From Branchiostoma floridae (lineage: Eukaryota > Chordata > Leptocardii > Amphioxiformes > Branchiostomatidae), in NCBI RefSeq assembly GCF_000003815.2, contig NC_049985.1, forward strand, positions 8,421,314 through 8,452,420: a stretch of 31,107 nt of DNA, given 5' to 3'. Under the pieces are notes generated by a model that did no database searches, was not told the origin of the DNA, and was given only the letters and a program-made list of their open reading frames with translations. This document shows positions 1 to 9,818 of this stretch, piece by piece; the stretch's first letter is position 1, and every line of letters begins with the position of its first letter. Both the position numbers and the translations under genes were made by a program.

Positions 1-54
1 ATGCCAGCTTTCTTCCATGGATCCATGGATCAATGGACGGACCTTTTAACCCGG

Positions 55-95
55 CCCTTCCAAAGCCCCTTCCAAAGCCCCTTCCAAAGGCCCTT
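55..95. repeat. Short tandem repeat, unit CCCTTCCAAAG(C)
   Basis: About four near-identical copies of an 11-12 bp unit, CCCTTCCAAAG(C), run head to tail and decay into CCCTTCTTTCC. No coding role is visible. It lies just upstream of the LINE remnant. Confidence 0.7.
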
Positions 96-154
96 CTTTC
101 CTTGCCGAGTTTCATAGCTTAGTTAGACAATGGTACATTCCAGGCGAGTATTAA

Positions 155-556
155 AACTCTCTTCTAGACGCATGTCAATTTAAAGAATTCTGTTTCGAAA
201 AATATCTTTCATCTGTTCAAAACAAATTGTTTAGAAATAACCTAACGAGACTAAGGATTAGTGCACACACCTTACAAATTGAAAAGGGCCGACACTACAA
301 CATACCAGCCAATGAGAGACTTTGTCCCACATGCCATAATGACATAGAAAATGAATTTCATTTTGTAATGGATTGTCCGACTTAGGAAGAAGACCGGCAA
401 AAGTTATTTCAAAATATTGTATGTAAGTCCGAAATTGTACTACCACATGCTAGGTCAGAGGTATTCCATTTGATATTATCATGTCCTGTTCATATATCTG
501 CCTACGTAGGCCAATTTATTTACAACTCATTACAAAAACGAGATAATGCTTTATGA
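155..556 (+). pseudogene. LINE retrotransposon ORF2 C-terminus, broken
   Basis: One frame reads through from about 155 to a TGA at 554-556, except for one internal TAG near 382-384; a stop at 152-154 closes it upstream. The translation contains LRISAHTLQIEKGRHYNIP followed by the spaced motif C-P-x-C-(11)-H-(4)-C. This is the zinc-knuckle segment found C-terminal to the reverse transcriptase of many non-LTR retrotransposons. No RT catalytic domain is present, so this is a 5'-truncated, stop-containing relic. An AT-rich tail with CAATAAAG near 668-675 follows, as expected for a LINE 3' end. The clade is not assigned. Confidence 0.75.
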
Positions 557-1335
557 TACTCACTAGATTGTTTATACTGTTATATTATATTACATTAGTT
601 GTTAGTTATTTGTATTAGTATATAGTTGTTCACATTGCCATACATTGTAACTGTTACAATTGTTGCGCAATAAAGTTATTGTTTTGTTTGTTACTGTATG
701 TGGTCCAGCGTAATAAATCTACGCTTTAACTCACCATGTTTATATAAAGATATATCACAAATTGCATCAGAAGGAACTTATTTTGTAATGAAAAATAATG
801 CATATTCATTGTGGGTCAAAAAGTTTTACAAAACCTGTTTAATGTGCCAATAATTCATCTGACATAAATTATGATAAATTTCCAATATCCCCTAGTACAC
901 TCGGGGATTTTTGCTGCATTTCCTACTGAAGTTGCTAGGTGTCGCTCTCAGTAGTTCCTCGTAAGAGGTGCACATAGAGGTGCACATAGGAACAATATCA
1001 ACTAGGGGATTAGTAGCCAGGTTTAGTCCTTTTAAAGGCATTTGTGACTATGAATGTCCTTGATAGAGCTTGTATTGTGTGAAAAGAAGATTTGGGACTG
1101 GATTGGCACCTGGAGAAGTCACCAAAGCTTTCCGCATGTAGGAACTTGGGTGGGAGGGGGGCGACATGTGGAACATGGGTTTTTTAAGCGTAGAATCTTG
1201 TCTAACTTACCAAAATAACATAAAATACGCGGCAAGGCACAGCTTTTTAAAAAAGATTTCTTGTTTATGAACCGCCTGGTAGCATTCTGTGCACTGCCAG
1301 TGTGGTAATATAATATAAAGCAAAACTTCTTGACC
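557..1335. other. Non-coding stretch upstream of tafazzin exons
   Basis: AT-rich sequence. The first 150 bases look like the 3' UTR of the preceding LINE. The rest has only short, unconvincing open frames; one of about 56 codons starts near 1050 and resembles nothing known to me. I looked here for the missing tafazzin start exon, a tryptophan-rich N-terminus, and did not find it. Confidence 0.5.
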
Positions 1336-1354
1336 TAGCCTGGATACCAGGCTA
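1336..1354. repeat. Perfect hairpin TAGCCTGG-ATA-CCAGGCTA
   Basis: An 8-bp perfect inverted repeat with a 3-base loop. It probably marks one end of a small non-autonomous repeat that continues to about 1600. The open frame at 1358-1579 next to it has no protein-like features. Confidence 0.5.
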
Positions 1355-1714
1355 TTCTTGACCGGGTTTTGGGACCTTTTGTTCTGGACTTGGGCTAATG
1401 AAAAAGTGGTGTATATTCGAGCCCTACTAGGCAGCTCTTTTTTTAACTGTGGTCAATTTTGTTTGAAAAAAATGCCCACGCATGTCCAGAGCAAGCTGCT
1501 AGGGGGCCCAGACCTGCACCACTTCTTTCGTTATTTCAAAAGCCATACCAAAATACAACAACAAGACCACAACATGTGAGGACAAAGGATTAAAAAAAAA
1601 GAATGAAAGTTTTGCTGCAGTACCAAGGTTCCACCCCATAATCGATGTTGAACTTTATACCAAATATTGTTACAATCTCTACAATACGCTCTTAAAATAT
1701 CCTTGCTGTAAGCC

Positions 1715-2107
1715 TGTTATCACCTCTTTCTGAGTACCTAGCTTCGGCTAGGGCTGTCCCTCGGCTAGGACGTTAACTGGAGGTCCCGTGTATGGGGAGA
1801 TCCACACCCCATGCACGTTAAAGAACCCCCACACGTGCGATGGTGTGGTGTGTGTTGGTGCAAATCCTTCTGTCGAGAGTTGGTGATTCACTTCAAATCA
1901 CCCGGATGGAGGCCTGGCGAACCTCTGTCTCGTATCAGCCACATGGTGAATTACATTATTCACCCGGACGGGAGACCTGGCACATCCCCGTCTTGTAATT
2001 AGCCAGCGAAAGGGTATGTCACCCCGTAAGGGGCGGTATAACCCCGTCGTGTGTAAAGATGTGCAAACATGTGTGATCACGTCGACCGATGATGATGATG
2101 ATGATGA
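1715..2107 (+). mobile_element. Retroposon-like (SINE-type) element with GAT tail
   Basis: A GC-richer block with internal near-duplications: ATCACCCGGATGG and TTCACCCGGACGG, each followed by a GGCCTGG or GACCTGG context. It ends in six or seven GAT units (about 2088-2107), like the simple-repeat tail of a SINE or LINE-derived retroposon. The ATGCACGTTAAAGAACCC word near 1811 is, from memory, common in dispersed repeats of marine invertebrates. Its 3' end is only 32 bases from a tafazzin exon. No A/B box promoter was confirmed, so the class is tentative. Confidence 0.5.
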
Positions 2108-2139
2108 CCTTTTTCTGATCTGTTCCTGTATGTTGGCAG

Positions 2140-5100
2140 GAGTGCTGAATGATGTACAGGTGTACAACATGGATGTCCTGACAGAAGCGGTGGAGAGGCG
2201 CCACCCGTCACAGCCACTCATCACAGTCAGTAACCACGCCTGCTGTATGGACGACCCTCTCATATGGGGTGAGGGAGTGCTCCTTCTTTCACTCAGATCA
2301 AAACAGCTTTGACTTTGGATTTATTGAGCCAGTATTCACTTACCAGTGAGTCCAGGAGGAAAAGATGGCCTGATAAACTTTAAAGCCAACTTTACAAATA
2401 GCTAATGCCCTATATTGGCTCGTAACGCTATTTTTCATGGTACATGTACTTAGGTTTAGATATGTTTGTTGTTAGTATTCACAAGGAACTTTCATGGTTC
2501 AAATTTACATGAATGGACAAGGAAAGACTATACAATACAATACAATGTACAATAGCATATGTTTTTATTTATCTTTCCTAGTTTTTTAGCAAAATCGGTT
2601 GAAGATGCTGGAACATTTGTATGGTGTCACACAGCTTATACATAGTCACATACACATGTAGTCATACATGTATAAACCTGCAGACCTTCTCTCATTATGT
2701 ACTGCTTAGTAACTCATGATCCATTCTAATCCACCCTGCAGGCATCCTGAAATGGAGGTATTTGTGTAGCAGGAAGCAAATCAGATGGTAGGACATCTCA
2801 TTTTGTGTCAACATTTGAGTGAAACTTGAACTTTTATTTTAAGTGTCAATTCAGTTCAGAACAAAGATATGTGCAAAACATTAAAACGTTTTACACATAT
2901 CATTGTTCGAAATTCTTCTGTCATTGCAGTGTAGTTTAGGATTTAAGAACCATGGATATATTTTCCGTGGCACTTGTATTAACACTGTAGTATGGCCCAA
3001 AACTCATCCATGTAAGTAGAATCATACTGGTAATACTGTAGAGTGAGTGAGGGGGTAACCATACATGTATGTATTGTTCCTTTTGTTGCAGGACTCTTGC
3101 AGCTGAAGATATCTGCTTTACCAACAAACCCTTTGCCATTTTCTTCTGTCTCGGCCAGACTATACCAGTGCGGAGAGGTAGGTGCATGAATGCCTGTTAT
3201 TTCCGTGTGCAATACTAGTATACAAATTGTATACTAGTATCTAATATTTACTTGTGATTTTGAAATGTTTTTGGAGGGGTGAATTTGTCTACCCTTTGAA
3301 GAAGCTTGAACAATAGATGGAAATGCAACTTATCATGAGGGGACACAGCAGTTCAAGTTATAAAATTGATAAAGTTTAGGTTAAGCCCCAGTCACATACC
3401 TGGTGCAATAGGCGTACAATAGGATGCCTGTGCAAGGAAATACAGCCTGGTTGTTCCCTAATCAGTATCAATTTTTACCCCAGGGGGAGGTGTGTACCAA
3501 AGAGGAGTGGATTTTATGGTGGAACAGCTGAACAAGGGAAGATGGGTGCACATGTTTCCAGAAGGTAAGACTCCCAGAACAGGGCTCCAAATACCACCTG
3601 CATATGCAGGTTAGCACAGGTAAAATTGGATCTGTGCAGGTATTTTTGGTGTCTACCTGCACCTAGCCTGCACTGGTCCATGTACTAGGTTTTATACAAA
3701 TGTACATATACGAGGGCGCTTCAAAAAGTAATGTCACTAGTTTTATAACAGGCTCATTTTTTCATCGAATGAGTTGAAATTTGGCACAAAGGTAAAGCTA
3801 TATCTCCTGCTGAGATTGAAATATCTCACTTTGTTGTTCATATTTTTATGAGTGACTGACTTGAGTTCTAGCTGACCACACCCTTGTTACCCCGTCGTAA
3901 GAAATTAGAGGTTCAATTTATGTGCAATTGATAATGTCCCTGACTCGCTTGTAGCTATTGTATGAAGCTGAAATTGCACGTGTATCAAGTTCTACTTCTT
4001 CATAAGGCACATGCCAATGTTCACCTTTGAAATCCAATGATGTTTTCTTTTTTCGTTCCTTGGGTGAAGTGAGGTATGTCCCTGGTCATCAGTGTCGTTA
4101 ATCAGGGGTGGGCTGATTAAAGTTTCTGTAGTGGACTTTTCAATAAACAGAAAGAAATCAAACTTTGCACACTTCTTTGCCTTTAAACAACCAATGACTG
4201 TGCCAAGTTTCGTATCTTTTGGTTGATGGAAAATTATTCTACAAAACCGTTAATAAATAAACCACGTATTTGGCTATCAATCAAACTGCCAGTAATATAG
4301 TAACTCGCTCCTTTCTAGCAGCTGTAAAAGATGAACCATTGGGAGTTCAGAAATGAAAATTGGCATGTGATCTATAGAGACATGTGTTATTATATAGGTG
4401 AAATTTCGACTTCCTACATTAGTTGTAAGAAGGACAGATCTAGAGGAACTGATCTTCTGACAAACTTCCAGGGGTATGGTTATCTAGAAATCAACTCAGT
4501 TGCTCATAAAAATTTGAACAACAAATTCAGATATTCTAATCTCAAGAGGATATATGCCTTTACCTTTGTGCCAAATTTCATCTTCTTGGAGGAAAAAATG
4601 AGCCTGATATATAACTAGTGACATTACTTTTTGAAGCACCCTCGTATGTTCTATGATGTAGATGTCAGTGGATTGTTATTAGCTGCATTGACTGTTACCA
4701 CCCATAAAGTATACAAGAAAAATAGCCATGGTTCCTGAACAATTTTAGTATGATCCATACTTACTGAATTCATAGTGGTGCAGGTAAAATTTGTCTGGTG
4801 CAGGTAGTTTTCAATGTTACCTGCACCAGTGCAGATATGAAGAAAAAAGTATTTCAAGCCCTGCAGAAGTTTGACTTGCTATATAAGAGAAGCCTCTTTT
4901 CCTTTATCATGTGATGGTTCAACAACCTTTTGTTACTTGAGTTTTATGTTTGCAAATTCCTGTAGTGCAGTTTGTCCTTGACTTGTACCGTGTACAGCAC
5001 TCTGCATTAACAATGAAATAATGTTTGACTTCCTTTCTAGGGAAAGTGAACATGACAAAAGAGATGATAAGGCTGAAGTGGGGTAAGTAATATAACATAC

Positions 5101-6839
5101 ATCTTCTTAAACGTTCTAATTAAGTACAATGCAAGGCAGCATACAAAATGACTTTAAGGTGCTTAAGAGATTCTATTTGCTGCTATGTTTCAATATCTCT
5201 TTTAAGCATCGTTTTTGTGTATGTCTCCTTTTCTTTAACTAAAGGAACATGATTTTTTAACCTTGGGCTAACCCAAAACTCTTTGAGCACTTTGTTGATT
5301 TTTATCCAAACTCAAACCTTTATTTCTGTCTGATGACTGAAAAAACTCATGCAAAGTAATGTATTTCTGTTTTTCAAGGCGTGGGAAGACTAATTGAAGA
5401 ATGTCAGCATACACCCATCGTTATACCTATTTGGCATGTCGGTGAGTACAAGTAACATATAATGGTACATCTTTGTCTTTGAATCTACAGTTAAAACTGA
5501 CCAAGAACATCTGGTCTATGCCAACTAGTGGTCATTGTCGAGAGGATTCTTAATGCTTGCGTCAAATTATGTAATGGACCACCAAAAAGCAGTCACATCG
5601 GCCAGGTGGTCCTTAGTCATTTGTTGGTTTGACTGTATCTCACTACTAGATGTGAACTACATGTACAATTAGCTATTATAAAGAAAGGAAGAGAAGCAAA
5701 CTATATCAGACTTTCCTTATTTCAATGCTAATACTATCTAAACCTGACAGGTTGTTGACACTTTTCTTACTGTTTGTCTGTCCACAGGAATGGATTCTGT
5801 CTTACCAAATGTGAAGCCTTATATCCCCCAGGCTGGGAAGGTAAGGAGCCATGTGACATAGACAAAAAGTATATGTCGAAGAAGTCTAGACATCCAGGTA
5901 ATAAGATATGCCAAATAGCATTGGCTGAAGCAACTTGATGTGATTTTGGAAATGTGGTCAAAATACAAAATAATATCTAGCTGCTTGAGTAACTGCTATT
6001 TGGCACCAAAAAAAATATATGAATGATTGATAAACATTTTGATTCTTTTATGTACAATGAGACAAAATTCAGCCTCTGGCTCAAAGATCCCTGTTTTATG
6101 AATAAACCATTAATTGATTGGTTGATTTTTTATCTTTTTCATACAAGTCATCTGCATGTTCGTTTAACTTATAACTTTTGGCATGTAAACACTTCTTTGT
6201 AAAGCTACTTGTATTTTGTTCAAAATGTTGAATATATCTTACAGTACATGTTTGTATTTGTGATGGTCTATCTTACAGAGGGTGACAGTGCTTGTAGGTC
6301 AGCCATTCCAGTTTCACAGTATTCTTACACAACTCAGGAAAGACCAAAAATCACCTGTAAGTATATTTTACTTGAGTGCTCAGCTATCTGCCATAGTATC
6401 TGATAGTCATGGTGTAGTTTCTAATTATACCCCATTGGTTTGAGTACCTTATGCAGTTACTGTAGTTCGACTGCGTGTCGCTAGGCGGTTTACATTGATA
6501 GTAAAGAAACATTTTACTGTGAGAGCTTATGTGAGTGCCGTCACCCTTTTACTGTTGCCATTTTTCCTTCAATGTGTGTAAATATTTTTTATCTGCAGTG
6601 CCAATAGATAACTGTTCATTAAACACAGGTGAAGATGACAGACTAGTCTTTAAATTGTCCGCAGAAGAATAAAAGAGGGTTGTGTATTGAAGAAGTTTAT
6701 GGTCACGCTTACACTGAGATTGTTTATTTGTGTGTTTCAGATGGAGAAACGTAAGGTCCTGACGGACCACATCCAGGACCAGTTTGTGAGGCTGAAGGCT
6801 GAGACGGAGGCTCTACATTACCAGACTGTAGACAGCTGA
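2140..6839 (+). CDS. TAFAZZIN: Tafazzin, cardiolipin acyltransferase (5' end missing)
   Basis: Nine exons: 2140-2268, 2742-2787, 3092-3177, 3484-3564, 5041-5082, 5379-5441, 5788-5840, 6279-6356, 6741-6839. All introns are GT-AG and the phases agree, giving 225 residues plus stop. Tafazzin is a CoA-independent phospholipid-lysophospholipid transacylase that remodels cardiolipin at mitochondrial membranes. The acyltransferase HX4D motif is seen in [18 protein letters not shown], and the second conserved block in [12 protein letters not shown]. The segment [12 protein letters not shown] and the run GRLIEEC...PIWHVG also match the family closely. The first exon here starts inside a codon (x-GA), so the N-terminal exon, about 37 residues in the vertebrate protein, is missing and probably lies upstream. 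With it the length would be near the usual 262. The tiny 46-bp second exon encodes [15 protein letters not shown]. The gene converges with the EAR-repeat gene. Confidence 0.93.
3580..4863. mobile_element. Old hAT-like MITE in tafazzin intron, split by a mariner-type insert
   Basis: The left end begins CAGGGCTCCAAATAC and the right end, reverse complemented, begins CAGGGCTTGAAATAC. Both sides carry further CTGCACNGGTGCAGGTAA-type sequence. The five bases CAGAA sit directly outside both ends (3575-3579, 4864-4868). Without the inner insert it would be about 350 bp. The CAGGG start suggests the hAT superfamily, but hAT normally makes 8-bp duplications, so the superfamily is unsure. It starts 15 bases after a tafazzin splice donor. 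Confidence 0.6.
3711..4644. mobile_element. Tc1/mariner-type non-autonomous transposon, 934 bp
   Basis: Terminal inverted repeats of about 32-36 bp begin CGAGGGCGCTTCAAAAAGTA on the left. The right end, reverse complemented, begins CGAGGGTGCTTCAAAAAGTA. They differ at one base in the first 32. A TA dinucleotide flanks each end (3709-3710, 4645-4646), the target duplication of this superfamily. The interior has no recognisable transposase. The longest frame (4331-4618) lacks DDE/D-type motifs, so it needs a helper. It lies inside the older element at 3580-4863. Confidence 0.85.
5884..6004. repeat. Dispersed repeat family A, two opposed fragments
   Basis: 5884-5958 is a minus-orientation copy carrying GACATCCAGGTAATAAGATA and the TTTGGAAAT-GGTCA stretch. 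5979-6004 is a plus-orientation piece with GCTTGAGTAACTGCTATTTGG. Both match copies at 18948-19006, 25591-25681 and 28105-28200. The hammerhead part of the family is absent here. Intronic in tafazzin. Confidence 0.7.
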
Positions 6840-9006
6840 TGAAGGGCAGTGGAATATAAATTAATATATTAAGTAGCTTTTACACCTGGCAATGATAGAG
6901 ACTAACATCCATCAGGCCTTCCTAAAGGGTTATAGATAGTAGAACCTTGGAAAAATAGGGTAAATGATTACCCAGGAGAGAGACAGTAGCAATGGTAACT
7001 TAAGTGTATGGATGGTATGTAAACACTGGCAAATGGTGACCAAACTCACCTGGCAAGTTATTTTTCCATACAATGTATTTGGCTAAATTTTATCTATTTC
7101 AACCAGTGTAGTTTCTCTGGTGGAGACTAGTTTGAGATGAATTGGGAAGAATTTTGAACCACGTTGGAGCCGTTTGTCAAGCTGTGAAACTACTGCCATA
7201 CTTTCTCTTTGTGGAAAACAATATCATGGGGCAGTCATGGCTAGTGGAGGTTAAATTTCATTAAGTGTAGTAATACTAGTATTCCTGGATGAATGAATTT
7301 CAAAGGGTACATCTACCAGAGCGTAATGTAGTTCCCATGGAAAATGTAAAGATTCTCCCACTGGCACTAAGTCTTGTAGTTCCATACAAGCCTCAGATCA
7401 GTGAGGAAGCTACAGTGTATTTGTTTATTTTCTTTAGTAATGTTTGAAAATCCAGGTTGCTGACTGTTCAAGGGGGGTATGTGTGGATCCTGGATGAAGC
7501 CATAGTTTTATCTTACAGTGTGCTCTACTCGTCAATCTTGCCAGGCTCAATTCTGCAAATGTTAACAATTGTTCAACAGTAAACGATATTGCTGGTATTA
7601 TGGGCCACACATGTACATTTGTAGCAGTGACAGAAGTAGTAATTGCGACAATTCCTTTTGTTCTTGTGTGATTTTTGTTTCTTGACTCAATACAGAATTT
7701 GTCAGATGATTTGTAGTTGTCATCTGTCTTAAATTGTATGATATTCTCCATAGATTTTAAATACAATGTAGGGAGTGTGGCTTGTTTTGCCTTTGTTGTC
7801 AATATGAATTTCTGAATGTCTATAGTGCACGTCCTTAAATACATGCTTTAGTAGATGGAGACACTTTGAAACAATTGAATGGGGAGAATACCAGATTTCT
7901 GTCCAATATAAGCTTCATTCAATCTGTTATTCATTTACAGGGATAAAAACGCTATAATTTAATTCCTTTGAATGTTTTTGGTTAGTTATCTTATCAATTT
8001 GTGCTTCAGTTCTTTATGTTAAGTTGACGCAGGTTTGGGAGCTCTCTCAGATTTGACTGGCAAATTGTACTAATGTCTATGTCTGGGAGAAAACTACAAA
8101 TGAACGAGTCCCAATAACTGTTTCCATCTTGAATGCTGATTGACATAGATTTAATTCACAGCAAAGCATTCTTACATTATACAGATCCATTCAATCTTCT
8201 CCTGCAGCGTAACACAGTAAACTGGCACTAGAACAGGATGGATTCCATGCTACTCCCAACCCAGTGGCACTTGGTTGGGTTTAACAGTCATGGGAAAGTC
8301 CTGCATTTGTGACAGGCTTATTAGTGCAGAGATAGACAATGCAATTATATAATTCTAAAGCATAATATAATCTGGCTTACTTATGCCCTTTATCTAGCTG
8401 CCTGTTATTTATATATTATGTCTGACATTCTCAAAATTCCATATTTCATAGAATTATTAATATTGACAATAGAAAATTGTTTTCATAGTGAATCTGATTT
8501 TCACACAAAAAGACTTCAACAGCTTTCTACTTCTTTTAGTCTTTTAGACTGTCTCAACATTAATTTTTTAATTTAATTTGTATGAAAATTCTCCCATCAC
8601 CAAAGATGACATATATAAACCATGATTGCTGACTGTACATACATGCTGAAGTTACTCAATTAAGGCAATGACAAAGTTACGTGTAAAAAGACTTTGACAT
8701 GAGCAACATTAGAATGATTATGAACACTTGACATGAATGTGACATCTTCATTAGGTATAAATGTATCTGACATAATATTACCTTGATCTACTGAATGACA
8801 TGCAAATGATTCCACAGTCAAATGTGCACAGGTGGTCCCTTATCTAATTTTCCCAATTGACACAATCATTAAGAAACCTGCCATATGTGTCCACATAGAC
8901 AAGATTCTCAAAGTCCCAAATTTGGTGTTTTGGGGCAGTTTTGACAATGTTACTTTCTCAGAACCCCAGGCTCAAAATACCCAGTTTCTCAGATGAATGA
9001 ATGAAT
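6840..9006. other. Tafazzin 3' UTR and convergent intergenic region
   Basis: AT-rich sequence with no convincing gene. A 136-codon minus-strand frame at 7434-7844 has no domain-like pattern. No canonical AATAAA sits close after the tafazzin stop, so the cleavage site cannot be placed. TTTATT at about 7422 and ATTAAA on the minus strand near 8567-8575 are possible but weak signals for the opposing gene. Confidence 0.4.
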
Positions 9007-9562
9007 CACCCTCACACTCAGGGTTGACAAGCGCGGCAAAGCCTAACGATATCACCCCTGACAACCCCAAAGAATTCGGTTAATAGGGGCGCCTTGCTTA
9101 TGAAGATTAATGAGCTTGCCTGATTTGTCGCAGGCCAATCAGCGACCGGATTGCAAGTTTTGAACAAACAGCGTACGCATGGTACGGCACGGCGTGCACA
9201 AAGATCTGTTTATCTTTGCGTGACGGTAATGTTTTTTTCTTCATATGCTAGGTCGGTATGCATTGATGCCGTGGTTACCTATACCCACAGAACAGACAAC
9301 TGTTAAATTTGGTACCTAAATAAAGACGGCTGGACGCTGAAAGTACTGTGAAACGTTACGCCGGTACTGTAATCTTGATCTTGAATATTAATGAGTCGCC
9401 TTATATGGTGCCTTTCCGAGCTTTCGACAACAAAAAGCCATCTCTCCAATGGGCTGACAGTTGGTTAGAAGCCACGCCCCTAATAACCGAATTCTGTGGC
9501 TGAGTTGTCAGGGGTGATATCGTTAGGCTTTGCCGCGATTGTCAACCCTGGGTGTGATGGTG
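9007..9562. mobile_element. 556-bp MITE with long terminal inverted repeats
   Basis: The ends start CACCCTCACACTCAGGG and, on the other strand, CACCATCACACCCAGGG. They continue as near-identical inverted repeats for about 90 bases, sharing GCGGCAAAGCCTAACGATAT and AGAATTCGGTTA. GAATGAAT lies directly outside both ends (8999-9006, 9563-9570), a fitting 8-bp target duplication. Caution: the left flank is itself a GAAT simple repeat. Eight bases suit hAT, and eight to nine with long arms suit Mutator-like elements. There is no coding capacity. Confidence 0.8.
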
Positions 9563-9818
9563 GAATGAATGGAAAAACTTTAACAACTAGAAGGTATGGA
9601 CTTGCTTTAAGTGTTGGTGTCAAAACAGAAGCATTTTGGTTGATATTCTGAGTGAGTGATTTTGTGATCTATAATCAAATAAAGGAGAGCAACAAAATTT
9701 CTTTCCACATACCCTACCCTCCCTTCCCCATCTTTTCTTGCCTGCCCCTTGAGGATTTACTTTGAACCAGCATTTGGCTCTGCTGTCCTGCAGTCTTTCA
9801 GATGACCACTCTTCGGTG

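Noticed and set aside
1358-1579. Missing N-terminal exon of tafazzin (tryptophan-rich frame)
   Set aside because: It has no ATG, does not resemble the tafazzin N-terminus and sits in a repeat beginning with a hairpin.
2016-2139. In-frame extension of the first tafazzin exon with a run of Asp codons
   Set aside because: The Asp run is the GAT tail of a retroposon; a pyrimidine tract and GGCAG acceptor at 2139 mark the real exon start.
4331-4618. Transposase fragment in the mariner-type element
   Set aside because: No DDE/D or helix-turn-helix pattern; the element looks non-autonomous.
7434-7844. 136-codon minus-strand open frame downstream of tafazzin
   Set aside because: No domain, no splice context, low complexity and AT-driven composition; probably chance.
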